Below are positions 26,865 through 35,096 of a stretch of 64,000 nt of DNA, piece by piece. The notes beneath the pieces are model-generated. The model did not search any database, had not been told where the DNA came from, and worked only from the letters and a program-made list of their open reading frames with translations. The translations under genes were made by a program, and so were the position numbers. This stretch comes from Rhizobium sp. NXC24. Its GTDB lineage: Bacteria; Pseudomonadota; Alphaproteobacteria; Rhizobiales; Rhizobiaceae. Numbering within the stretch: position 1 is the stretch's first letter; each line of letters begins with the position of its first letter. The DNA lies in contig NZ_CP024314.1 in NCBI RefSeq assembly GCF_002944315.1, positions 2,294,001-2,358,000 of the forward strand, in the 5' to 3' direction.

Positions 26865-28175
26865 TCACACCCGCTGCATTTGATCGGTGAAGCGCGTCAT
26901 CTTGCCGAAGCGCTCAATGGTGCGATCCGGAAAGATCAGCGCGAAGGCGGAAATTGCGCCGATGATGAGGATTGCGGCGGTGAACAGCATGGCATTTGCA
27001 TAGCCGGCGGCGACATGATCGGGTCCGGCGGCCTGCACGATCATGCCGGTGACGGCGTTGGATGCGAGCGCGGAGACAGCGTTTGCCGAATAGATCACAA
27101 CGATCAGCCGGCCGCGCTGGACGGCGGGCGCGACGCTTCCGAGTGTGATTGGGCCGTAGATGGTCGTCAGGCTCGGAGCGGCAAAAGCAATCGCGATCAG
27201 CGCCAGTTGCAGCGGGCCGCTGACATGAACCGAGGCGATCAGCGCCAGGCCGCTGACGAGCAATGCATAGCCCGAGGCGCTGCCGAGGGCGGTACGCTTG
27301 CTGACACCCTTCTGAAGCATCCGCTGCGCGATCCATGATCCGATGAGCAACAGCGGCGACTGAAAGATATAGACAGCCGAGATGATCGAACCGGTCTCAG
27401 TCTGCGAATAGCCGAGACCCTGCTGCAGGAAGGGCGGCAGCCATGTGGCCGACATGCCGACGATCCAGTAAGACATGGTCGACATGATGATGACGCCGAT
27501 CACGGTCGGGTCGAGCCAGAGCTTGCGAGCCGGAATCGGGGACTCTTCGCCAACAACGCGAGCTTTTTCATTCTCCGCGACCGCATGCGGTCCCTCGCCG
27601 CCGATGAGCAGCCAGGCGATGATCCAGGCGACACCGATCAGCCCGCAGAAAAGGAAGCCCGAACGCCAGCCATAATTGACGATCACATAGGTCAGGATCG
27701 GCCCGCCGGCGAGCAAGCCGACGCTGATGCCCTGCAGCACGACGGCACTCGGCACGCTGCGCTTTTGCGGGCTGAACCAGTTGTGGCAGGCATGCAATGC
27801 CGTCGGCAGCCCAGGTCCTTCTCCAAGGCCGAGCAGGATGCGGCAGGCGACAAGAACCGTCACCGAACTGGTGAAGTAGATCGGGATCTGCGCGATCGAC
27901 CAGATTGCCGCAAGAATGACAAGGATCCATTTGACAGGAACGCGGCCGATCACGAAGAGGCCGACGAGGACGCCGGATATCGAGAACAAGAGAAAGAAGC
28001 TGCTGCCGATCAGGCCGAACTGCTGCGGCGAAATACCGAGGTCTTTCATGATCGACACGGCGGAAAGGCCGAAGACGAGCTTGTCGAAGAAGTTCAGCGT
28101 TTGGAACAGAAAGAGAAGGATAAGGACGGCAAAAGGTCGCCAATTGCTGGCGGTATCAGCGGTTGACTTGGTCAT
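26865..28175 (-). CDS. MFS transporter, anion:cation symporter type (aromatic acid uptake)
   Basis: 436 residues, about 12 membrane helices in two halves. I use ATG 28175, preceded by CTGGGAGGAACAT, and reject an 81-codon upstream extension that runs into the monooxygenase gene. The N-terminal signature LNFFDKLVFGLSAVSIMKDLGIS resembles the phthalate/hexuronate (ACS) family, whose members import aromatic or sugar acids with protons or sodium. Its place between the FAH-family and monooxygenase genes points to uptake of the aromatic substrate. Confidence 0.9.
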   Translation of the reverse strand: MTKSTADTASNWRPFAVLILLFLFQTLNFFDKLVFGLSAVSIMKDLGISPQQFGLIGSSFFLLFSISGVLVGLFVIGRVPVKWILVILAAIWSIAQIPIYFTSSVTVLVACRILLGLGEGPGLPTALHACHNWFSPQKRSVPSAVVLQGISVGLLAGGPILTYVIVNYGWRSGFLFCGLIGVAWIIAWLLIGGEGPHAVAENEKARVVGEESPIPARKLWLDPTVIGVIIMSTMSYWIVGMSATWLPPFLQQGLGYSQTETGSIISAVYIFQSPLLLIGSWIAQRMLQKGVSKRTALGSASGYALLVSGLALIASVHVSGPLQLALIAIAFAAPSLTTIYGPITLGSVAPAVQRGRLIVVIYSANAVSALASNAVTGMIVQAAGPDHVAAGYANAMLFTAAILIIGAISAFALIFPDRTIERFGKMTRFTDQMQRV

Positions 28176-28227
28176 ATGTTCCTCCCAGAACCCCACAAAA
28201 AACTGCAATTCCTGACGGGCGCATCTG

Positions 28228-29811
28228 TCAGGCGAGACGAGTACGCAGATCGGCGATCTGCTGGCGAAGCGTCTCGACGTTGCTGGCGGCGCCAAAAACA
28301 TAATGATCAGGGCGCACCAGCGCGGCGACCGCGCCATGGCGGTCGAACCAGGCCGAAAGCACACCGTCCTTTTCACGAAGCGCCGACGGATCGGCTGCAT
28401 CATCGTTTTGACGCGCAACGGCTTTCACAACGATCCCGTCGATCGCTTCGGCCAGGGCTTCTCCCTCTCCCGCCCTGATCCGACGGCCGTCGAGAACAAG
28501 CCGCCATTCCGGTCCGGTAAAGGTATCCAACAGGCGCGCAGAAGCGCCTTCGACGATTACCGGCTGCGGGAATAGCAATCCTCGCGCCGGTGTGCCTTCC
28601 GCTGCGATCAGACCTTCCTCGATCGGCGGTACGATTTCCTGACGGGTCAGGACGGGTGGTTTGCCGCCGCCCTCCGCGAGAATGCGTGCGTCGCGTGCGG
28701 CAGCTGCCGCCGGGTCGCGTTCACAGATCGTCTGGCCGATCGCCTTGATCTTGCCGGTCAGCGCCCGCACATGCCGCTTGCGCTCGACCGTGTAAGTGTC
28801 CAGCAGCTTTTCGGAAGATTGCCCCTTCAGGATGCGATCAAGCCGCCAGACGAGATTGGAGACGTCGCGCAGGCCCTGGCACATGCCTTGGCCGATGAAG
28901 GGCGGCTGCTGGTGCGCGGCATCACCGGCAATCATTACCCTGCCCCGTCGCCATTCGTCGGCGACCAGCGCATGAAAGCGATAGGCGGCGGCGCGCCAAA
29001 GCTTACCCTCGTCCGGCGTCAACCAGGGCGACAGCAGCCGCCAGACATTCTCCGGCTTTTCCATCTCGCGTGGGTCTTCGCCTGGCAGAAGCATGATTTC
29101 CCACCGGCGGTGGTTCTTCGGCCCCATGATGTAGCTGGTCGGACGCGCCGGATTGCAGAACTGGGCCGAAGTCTGCGGCAAGTTACCAAGTGCAGCCTCA
29201 TGCACCTGCACATCGACGACGAGCCACGGCTCGTCGAAGACGAGATCTTCGAGCCTCATTCCGGATAATTCTCGCACGCGGCTCCAGGCACCATCGCAGC
29301 CGGTCACGTATTTTGCGGTGATCGTCTGATATTCGCCGGAGGCATTCTTAAGCGTTGCGACGACCTCATCAGACCGCGACTGAAGAGCGACCATTTCCGT
29401 ACCAAGCTCTATCGTCACGCAGTCGAAGCTCTCCGCATGACGCCTCAAGACGGCCTCGACCGGAGGCTGGGTAAACACCATGCTGGGGGTATAGCCGAGC
29501 GGATAGGGCTCGGGCACCATATCGATACGGCGAATGAGCTGCCCTTCAGCGCCAAAGTGCTGGGATGCCGTGAATGGTGCGATATGGGGAAGCACTTCGT
29601 CGGCAATGCCCATATTGTCGAAATGGCGCAAAATTTCGTGGTCGAGCGCGATGGCGCGCGGCTTGTCGTAAATACCGGTCAGCCGATCGACGACGAGCGT
29701 GGAATGGCCGCGTGCGCCAAGCATGCCGGCAGCCACGGCTCCCGCCGGGCCGAACCCGACCACCAGCACGTCATAATGATTTGAAATATCGTTGTCGTTC
29801 TTCACAGGCAT
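28228..29811 (-). CDS. FAD-dependent aromatic monooxygenase, MhpA-like 3-(3-hydroxyphenyl)propionate hydroxylase family
   Basis: 527 residues. The FAD dinucleotide motif GFGPAG is at 19-24, the second FAD contact GDAAHQQPPFIGQGMCQGLRD starts at Gly296-Asp297, and the C-terminus carries the thioredoxin-like domain of phenol-type hydroxylases. GDAAHQQPP..GQGMC is characteristic of MhpA-type enzymes, which add an ortho hydroxyl to a phenol to give a catechol. ATG 29811 is preceded by GCAGAGGC. The product would be the substrate of the extradiol dioxygenase encoded 26 bp upstream. The exact substrate is not determinable. Confidence 0.88.
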   Translation of the reverse strand: MPVKNDNDISNHYDVLVVGFGPAGAVAAGMLGARGHSTLVVDRLTGIYDKPRAIALDHEILRHFDNMGIADEVLPHIAPFTASQHFGAEGQLIRRIDMVPEPYPLGYTPSMVFTQPPVEAVLRRHAESFDCVTIELGTEMVALQSRSDEVVATLKNASGEYQTITAKYVTGCDGAWSRVRELSGMRLEDLVFDEPWLVVDVQVHEAALGNLPQTSAQFCNPARPTSYIMGPKNHRRWEIMLLPGEDPREMEKPENVWRLLSPWLTPDEGKLWRAAAYRFHALVADEWRRGRVMIAGDAAHQQPPFIGQGMCQGLRDVSNLVWRLDRILKGQSSEKLLDTYTVERKRHVRALTGKIKAIGQTICERDPAAAAARDARILAEGGGKPPVLTRQEIVPPIEEGLIAAEGTPARGLLFPQPVIVEGASARLLDTFTGPEWRLVLDGRRIRAGEGEALAEAIDGIVVKAVARQNDDAADPSALREKDGVLSAWFDRHGAVAALVRPDHYVFGAASNVETLRQQIADLRTRLA

Positions 29812-29837
29812 GCCTCTGCAAGTGTCTACTGGGCGCA

Positions 29838-30731
29838 TCAGGCGCCGGAAAATCCGATGGAAATCTGCGCCTTCTTGCAGGCGTCGCTCTTTGGAGGCGC
29901 AATGCCCCAGTGGTCGGTCCGACCGGGCGGCCAGACCCATTCCTCCGGACCTCGGGCTCGGTAGCTGTCATCGACCTGCAGGACTTCCGCGGTGTATTCG
30001 ATCACCACGCCATGCGGATCGACAAAATAGGCGAAGACGTTGTCGCCCGGCCCATGCCGGCCGACGCCCCAGCCGATCGGATAGCCGTGATCGACGACGC
30101 GGCCCGAGCCTCGCATGACGGATTCGAGATCGGGCATCAGGAAGGCGACATGATTCAGCCCATTTGCCGGTGCTTCAGCCAGCACGACCGCATGATGGTC
30201 GTCGTTGCAACGCAGGAAGGCCATAAGCTTCGATCGGTCGGTCAAGCGGAAACCAAGAACATCGCGGTAGAATTCCGAAAGCGCCTCGATCTGAGCGCTG
30301 TTGATATTCACATGGGCAAGCCGCCCGGGCCGATTGGGGACCACATGCCCTTGCTTGCGGTGGTCACCGTACACAAATTCCAGAACCGAACCTTGTGGCT
30401 CGCGGATGACGAAACGCTCGCCGCCAGAGGGCGCATCGGCGGGCCCGATTTCGCGCAGGACTGCGCAGCCTGCAGTAACTGTTTTTGCGAAGAGCGATCT
30501 CAATTCTTCGGGCGTACTCACGCGAAAGCTGATCTTGCGCAATTCCGAGCGGTCGCTTTGCTTCAATTCCAGCACATGAAAATCATCGCCCGTTGCCGCT
30601 AGGAAAACCTTGTTCCCCACCCCGGCAACGACATCCAGCCCCCACACGCGGGTGTAGAAATCGACCGACGCCGCAAGATCGGGCGTACCCAGTTCCACGC
30701 TGCGCAGAGCAATAACAGGAAATTCGGTCAT
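29838..30731 (-). CDS. Extradiol ring-cleavage dioxygenase (type I, vicinal oxygen chelate fold)
   Basis: 297 residues with two glyoxalase-like modules (about 6-120 and 137-250). The Fe(II)-binding triad of the catalytic module is intact: His140 (LAHVNI), His194 (LNHVAF) and Glu245 (VIEYTAE). It cleaves a catechol next to the hydroxyl pair to give a coloured semialdehyde or oxo acid. The start ATG 30731 lies 4 bp from the amidohydrolase stop. The C-terminal tail VWPPGRTDHWGI occurs in cleavage enzymes of this kind. Confidence 0.9.
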   Translation of the reverse strand: MTEFPVIALRSVELGTPDLAASVDFYTRVWGLDVVAGVGNKVFLAATGDDFHVLELKQSDRSELRKISFRVSTPEELRSLFAKTVTAGCAVLREIGPADAPSGGERFVIREPQGSVLEFVYGDHRKQGHVVPNRPGRLAHVNINSAQIEALSEFYRDVLGFRLTDRSKLMAFLRCNDDHHAVVLAEAPANGLNHVAFLMPDLESVMRGSGRVVDHGYPIGWGVGRHGPGDNVFAYFVDPHGVVIEYTAEVLQVDDSYRARGPEEWVWPPGRTDHWGIAPPKSDACKKAQISIGFSGA

Positions 30732-30735
30732 AGGA

Positions 30736-31674
30736 TCAAACCTCATCCAGAGCCAGAAAGGCTTGCGCATTCCCAAATGTCAGGCGCTCGCGCAAACCTG
30801 TATCTGCGAACGCTTCCTCGATGCGAGTAACAGGCTCGTTCTCGCGGAAATTAAAGGGATAGTCGGTGCCGAGCAGCACGCGCTCCTCGCCGAAAATAGA
30901 AACCAAGCGGCGCAGCATGTCCGCATCGAAGACCAGCGAGTCCACGTAGAGCCGCCGTACCTGCTCCGCGGGCCTCTCCGGCATGGTCTCATTGAGGGCC
31001 GGGAAAGCCGAATAACCTTGCTCCAGCCGCGGCAGCAGCGAAGCGAACGTGCCACCGCCATGACTGAAGGCGATCCGCAGTTTCGGGAATTTCCGAAGTA
31101 GCCCGCCGGTAATCACGGATGCGGCTGCCAATCCGACATCGGTCGGGTAGCCGAGCACCTGCTGAAGCGGAGCCGGCCCAAACAGCCTGTCCATACCGGT
31201 CGGACGCACCGCATGTACGAACACGGCGGCGCCAAACTTCTCGGCTTCCGCAAAGAACGGATGAAAACGCGGATCGCCGATCGTGACACCATTGATGTTG
31301 CTGCCGATCTCGACACCGCGAAAGCCGAGTTCGCCGACGATGCGATGCAATTCGAGGATGGCAAGATCGATATCCTGAAGGGGAACACCCCCAAGTCCGA
31401 CGAAGCGCCCCTCTCCTTCGGTAACAATCGCGGCGATCGAATCATTGACGTGTCGGACCAGGTCGCAGGCAGCGCTTGTTTCGATCCAGTAGCCGAAGAG
31501 TTCCGGCATGGGCGAAAGTGCCTGAATCCGAACGCCGGTCCTGTCCATCTCCTCCAGCCGTCTTTCAGCAACCCAGCAGGCATCGCTGACCGTGCGGTAT
31601 GGCTTGTCATCGATGCCACGGCAGGTGCAGCCGTTCGAAAAGGCGCCCGGCGCTCCCTTTTCCGCTCCGCTCAT
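30736..31674 (-). CDS. Amidohydrolase-2 (ACMSD-like) family protein lacking the N-terminal HxH motif
   Basis: 312 residues. Later family residues are present: His154 (FVHAVRP), His205 (FSHGGG) and Asp271 (GTDYPF), with SPMPELFGYW (54-63) as in ACMSD-like decarboxylases and hydrolases. The usual N-terminal metal motif (DxHxH within the first 15 residues) is missing; the N-terminus instead reads MSGAEKGAPGAFSNGCTCRG. ATG 31674 has an excellent RBS (GGGAGGATCC) and an in-frame TGA at 31699-31701 prevents a longer start. It is the first gene of the aromatic operon. It may be truncated, or use a different metal site. Confidence 0.8.
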   Translation of the reverse strand: MSGAEKGAPGAFSNGCTCRGIDDKPYRTVSDACWVAERRLEEMDRTGVRIQALSPMPELFGYWIETSAACDLVRHVNDSIAAIVTEGEGRFVGLGGVPLQDIDLAILELHRIVGELGFRGVEIGSNINGVTIGDPRFHPFFAEAEKFGAAVFVHAVRPTGMDRLFGPAPLQQVLGYPTDVGLAAASVITGGLLRKFPKLRIAFSHGGGTFASLLPRLEQGYSAFPALNETMPERPAEQVRRLYVDSLVFDADMLRRLVSIFGEERVLLGTDYPFNFRENEPVTRIEEAFADTGLRERLTFGNAQAFLALDEV

Positions 31675-31798
31675 TGGATCCTCCCTCATCAGCACCCCTC
31701 ATAATGTATAAACTTTTCTGCGTAAAGCAAAAATTTATAAATTTCGCGCGGACGCTTCATCGTGTATATAAAAAGCGATTTGCAAGCCAGAGAGCACC

Positions 31799-32524
31799 AT
31801 GAACGTCAACCTGCTGAAGAAAGGGGCCGAAAGCCCCGCGACATTGGCAACCAGCATCTATGAGCGGCTGAAGGCCGACATCCTCTCAACGCGACTGGAG
31901 CCCGGCCGGAAGCTGCAATTGCGCTTTCTGATCGAGCATTACGATGCCGGCCAGACGCCATTGCGCGAGGCACTGAACCGCCTGACGACGGAGGATCTCG
32001 TCATTGGAAAGGAACAGCGCGGCTTCTTCGTGAAACCGATCAGTCTGGATGAATTACACGAACTGACGAAAACGCGTTGCTGGGTGGAGGGGCTGGCGCT
32101 GCGCGAATCCATGGCGAACGCAACGCCCGAGTGGGAGGAGGCGCTTCTGGTGGCGCATCACCGGCTGGAGCGCACTCCGCGCTCGCTCAATCCGGACCAT
32201 TTTGAAGACAATCCGGAATGGGAAAGGTTCCATCGCGCCTTTCATGCGCTTCTCATTGGCGGCTGCGGATCGAAGCCTCTGATCGGCTTTTGCGAACAGC
32301 TTGCTGACCGGCTTTACCGCTATCGAGCCCTTTCAATTCGCAAGGCCTTTCGGGTCCGCAAGGTCAGCGACGAGCATGCTCGTATCCTGAAAGCCGTGCT
32401 TGATCGAGATACCGCTGAAGCTGAGCGGCTATTGCAGCAACATTATGAGAAGACGGCAGAGATCATCCGCGTTGATCTTGAAGCCGAAACAGTCAGCCCT
32501 GACCCGCGAGGCAGAGTAGCCTGA
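31799..32524 (+). CDS. GntR-family transcriptional regulator, FCD subfamily
   Basis: 241 residues, with a winged helix-turn-helix at about 17-82 (GQTPLREALNRLTTEDLVIG) and a helical FCD effector domain with RFHRAFHALLIGGC and DEHARILKAVLDRD histidine motifs. It is transcribed away from the aromatic operon across an AT-rich 124-bp region and is its probable repressor. The intergenic stretch 31700-31798 contains AT-rich inverted elements (AAATTTATAAATTT at 31731-31744 is nearly symmetrical) that could be the operator. Confidence 0.9.
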   Translation: MNVNLLKKGAESPATLATSIYERLKADILSTRLEPGRKLQLRFLIEHYDAGQTPLREALNRLTTEDLVIGKEQRGFFVKPISLDELHELTKTRCWVEGLALRESMANATPEWEEALLVAHHRLERTPRSLNPDHFEDNPEWERFHRAFHALLIGGCGSKPLIGFCEQLADRLYRYRALSIRKAFRVRKVSDEHARILKAVLDRDTAEAERLLQQHYEKTAEIIRVDLEAETVSPDPRGRVA

Positions 32525-32978
32525 TCCCGTCATGAAAGAGCTCGGCAGGTAACGGGATAACAAAACCGGGCTCTTGAAGGGTACCCGAACCGACGGCCTT
32601 CTCGTCTCAATGCTGGCTGTCAAAGCTTCGTGAATTCAACACGGTATCAGCATAAAATCCTGCCCCATGGGCTGCCCGGGCCAGCGTAATCAGTGCCCTT
32701 GCTCGCTCGGCCACGGACTTGCCCTTGAGGTTCGTCCATCCATATTCCGTGACGACGATATGCATGTCGTTGCGCGATGTAGTCACCGGCCCGGTCAGTG
32801 CCGGAACAATGCGCGAGAGCGGGCCAGGTTTTTGCCGTCATAGGCGCCATCGGTGGACGGCAATTGTGTGAGGTGCTTCGCCGTTGTATTCTGTAGGGTG
32901 ACAAGTGCGTAGCGTGCTCGATTGATAGCCGAGCCGAAGTCCGATCGCGTTTCAACCCGTGAATAAGTAGCCGCGGAT
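32525..32978. other. 454-bp intergenic stretch before nuoH
   Basis: Holds the CoA-transferase remnant (32607-32880) and the presumed nuoH promoter in the last 100 bp. An imperfect inverted repeat (AAGAGCTCGG near 32536 and CCGGGCTCTT near 32567) lies just after the GntR stop and might form a weak transcription end. There is no intact gene here. Confidence 0.5.
32607..32880 (-). pseudogene. C-terminal remnant of an acetyl-CoA hydrolase/CoA-transferase gene, frameshifted
   Basis: Reading the minus strand down to a TGA at 32607 gives about 70 codons containing SRIVPALTGPVTTSRNDMHI, VVTEYGWTNLKGKSVAERAR and ALITLA, the strongly conserved C-terminal end of acetyl-CoA hydrolase/4-hydroxybutyrate CoA-transferase proteins. 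Just upstream the family's LPST segment (LTQLPSTDGAYDGKNLA) continues only in a different frame, so a frameshift near 32815-32825 is required. The N-terminal nine-tenths of the gene is absent, replaced by the nuoH promoter region. A decayed gene at the junction of two operons. Confidence 0.75.
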
Positions 32979-33965
32979 ATGGAACTTATTGTCGCCCTTG
33001 GCCTGATCATCTTCAAGGTCGCGTTTCTGATTGCGATCCTTTTACTGCTGCCCTTGCCGCTGACCTGGCTGGAACGCAAGATTGCCGGGCACATGCAGCA
33101 GCGGATGGGCCCGATGCGCGTGGGGTGGCACGGGCTGCTGCAGCCGATGGCGGATGGGATCAAGCTCTTCACCAAAGAGGACCATATCCCTGCCGAGGCC
33201 GATCGCTTCCTGTTCAAACTGGCGCCAATACTGGCACTTGTCCCACCCTTTGTGGTGTTCGTCGCGATCCCGTTCGGCGAAACCGTCTCGGTTCTCGGCA
33301 CCAAGATCACGCTCTACGTCTCCAACATGAATGTGGCGATCCTGTTCGTATTCGCGGTGATCGGGATCGAGGTCTATGGCGTCATCTTCGGCGGCTGGGC
33401 CGCCAACAGCAAATATGCTGTCCTCGGCAGTCTCAGGACGTGCGCGCAGATGATCAGCTATGAGATCCCGATGGGGTTCTCGGTCATCGGCGTGGTGATG
33501 CTGGCGCAATCCATGAGTCTCCTTGAGATCGTGCGAGCGCAAGCCGATGTTTGGAACATCGTCTATCAACCGATCGGCTTCTTCGTGTTCTTCGTCGCCG
33601 GCCTGGCCGAAGCGCAGCGCATTCCCTTCGATTTGGCGGAAGCGGAAGGCGATCTAGGGGCCGGGTTCCATACCGAATACAGCGGCATCCGCTTTGCGTT
33701 CTTCATGGTCAGCGAATATGCCATCGTCTTGCTGGTGTCCGTCCTGGTGGTGATCCTATTCTTGGGCGGCTGGAACGGCATATTACTCCCCTTGCCGCCA
33801 CTCCTCTGGTTTCTGCTCAAGGTCGCGTTCGTCGTCTATTTGTTTATGTGGTTCCGCTTCACTTTCCCCCGTTACCGCTATGATCAACTGATGGCGATCG
33901 GATGGAAAGTCTTGCTTCCTCTGTCGATCGCGAACATAATCATAAGTGGTATCGCTTTCTTTTAG
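32979..33965 (+). CDS. nuoH: NADH-quinone oxidoreductase subunit H
   Basis: 328 residues, with about eight to nine membrane helices. Quinone-tunnel signatures are present: PLTWLERKIAGHMQQRMGPMRVGWHGLLQPMADGIKLFTKED (about residues 28-69, discussed here only by position), and the cytoplasmic loop IPFDLAEAEGDLGAGFHTEYSG near 215-236. It links the peripheral arm to the proton-pumping arm of complex I. In this window it stands apart from the other membrane subunits, on the opposite strand, followed by nuoI. Confidence 0.96.
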   Translation: MELIVALGLIIFKVAFLIAILLLLPLPLTWLERKIAGHMQQRMGPMRVGWHGLLQPMADGIKLFTKEDHIPAEADRFLFKLAPILALVPPFVVFVAIPFGETVSVLGTKITLYVSNMNVAILFVFAVIGIEVYGVIFGGWAANSKYAVLGSLRTCAQMISYEIPMGFSVIGVVMLAQSMSLLEIVRAQADVWNIVYQPIGFFVFFVAGLAEAQRIPFDLAEAEGDLGAGFHTEYSGIRFAFFMVSEYAIVLLVSVLVVILFLGGWNGILLPLPPLLWFLLKVAFVVYLFMWFRFTFPRYRYDQLMAIGWKVLLPLSIANIIISGIAFF

Positions 33966-33995
33966 GGGCCACGGCGGCTCCGCAGCGAGGCGACA

Positions 33996-34562
33996 ATGTC
34001 GCGCGCACAGGACAGACTTGGAACATGGATCGGCTGGGCATTCTTCGCCGATCTGGCGGGCGGCTTGGCTTTGACCTTCGGCTACATGTTCTCCAGATCC
34101 GTAACCATGCAATATCCTGACAAGGAAAAATGGCTGCCCTACTCGCGTTATCGTGGGCACCACTTCCTGACGCGCGACGACGAGGGTGAGATCAAATGCG
34201 TGGCCTGCGAACTCTGCGCCCGGATTTGTCCCTGCGACTGCATCGAAGTCGTCCCCTACGAGGATGCGAAGGGCAATCGGCACCCGGCAAAATTCGAGAT
34301 CGACACGGCCCGGTGCCTGTTTTGCGGGCTTTGCGAGGATGCCTGCCCCGCGGATGCGATCGCGCTTGGCCAGCAGTACGAATTCTCTAGTTTTTCCTCC
34401 CGTGACCTGGTGATCGGACGCGAGGATCTGCTCGGCAAGCCGGGCAAGGCGACAACCGGCGGCGGCGTGGTCGCTGCGCGCCTGAACGCCGGACAGGACG
34501 TTCGGGTCGAGACGAACGATCCGCAGGGTTACAACTGGTGGCGAAATATCCGGCGAACATGA
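33996..34562 (+). CDS. nuoI: NADH-quinone oxidoreductase subunit I (two 4Fe-4S clusters)
   Basis: 188 residues. Two full 4Fe-4S motifs are visible: Cys68, 71, 74, 78 and Cys107, 110, 113, 117, each with the proline after the fourth cysteine. These hold clusters N6a and N6b and pass electrons from NuoG to NuoB. The N-terminal part is an amphipathic anchor. It follows nuoH by 30 bp and precedes the CBS gene by 43 bp, forming a three-gene plus-strand unit convergent with nuoG. Confidence 0.95.
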   Translation: MSRAQDRLGTWIGWAFFADLAGGLALTFGYMFSRSVTMQYPDKEKWLPYSRYRGHHFLTRDDEGEIKCVACELCARICPCDCIEVVPYEDAKGNRHPAKFEIDTARCLFCGLCEDACPADAIALGQQYEFSSFSSRDLVIGREDLLGKPGKATTGGGVVAARLNAGQDVRVETNDPQGYNWWRNIRRT

Positions 34563-34605
34563 GCGCGCCCGCGGGCAAGCCGGAGCGCGCAGACAGGAGG
34601 CTCAG

Positions 34606-35046
34606 ATGCTTGTTTGCCAAATCTTGAAAACCAAATCGCCCGAGCTCATCTCGATCAGGCCAGATCGGCCCATGTTGGAGGTCCTGCGATTGTTTAGGGA
34701 AAACAACATCGGCTTCGTGGTCGTCGGCCGCAAACCGGGGGAATGCCTGGGTACGCTGTCGGAGCGGGACTGCTGCAATGCGGTGGCTGAATACGGAACC
34801 GAGGCTCCGATGATGCGGGTTGCCGACATCATGAACCGCAGGGTGGCGACCTGTTCGACACAGGATTTGCTGCCCTTTGTGATGGCGCTTATGACCAAAC
34901 GACGCACGCGCCATGTGTTGGTCATGGAGGGCGGCAGCCCTGTCGGGGTGGTGAGCATCGGCGACGTGGTCAAGCACCGGCTCGATGAATCGCTGCGCAA
35001 CGAGCAGGCACTGCATGATTATATTGCCGGAACCGGTTATCACTGA
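34606..35046 (+). CDS. Tandem CBS-domain protein
   Basis: 146 residues made of two CBS modules (about 8-62 and 78-135). PMLEVLRLFRENNIGFVVVG and DLLPFVMALMTKRRTRHVLV are the paired helices, and GVVSIGDVVKHRLDE is the typical end. CBS pairs bind adenine nucleotides (AMP, ATP, NAD-type ligands) and act as energy sensors. It is the last gene of the nuoH-nuoI unit, so an NADH- or adenylate-responsive role on this complex I is a reasonable guess, without direct proof. An RBS (AGGAGG) precedes the ATG by 7 bp. Confidence 0.88.
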   Translation: MLVCQILKTKSPELISIRPDRPMLEVLRLFRENNIGFVVVGRKPGECLGTLSERDCCNAVAEYGTEAPMMRVADIMNRRVATCSTQDLLPFVMALMTKRRTRHVLVMEGGSPVGVVSIGDVVKHRLDESLRNEQALHDYIAGTGYH

Positions 35047-35096
35047 TGATGCCGGCCTGATATAGAGACGCGGGACCAGGCTGGCAGTAGGAGCCC

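Noticed and set aside
32795..33310. Minus-strand frame of 171 codons covering the start of nuoH
   Set aside because: Mostly antisense to nuoH; only its last part, in the CoA-transferase remnant, has meaning, and that is annotated as a pseudogene.
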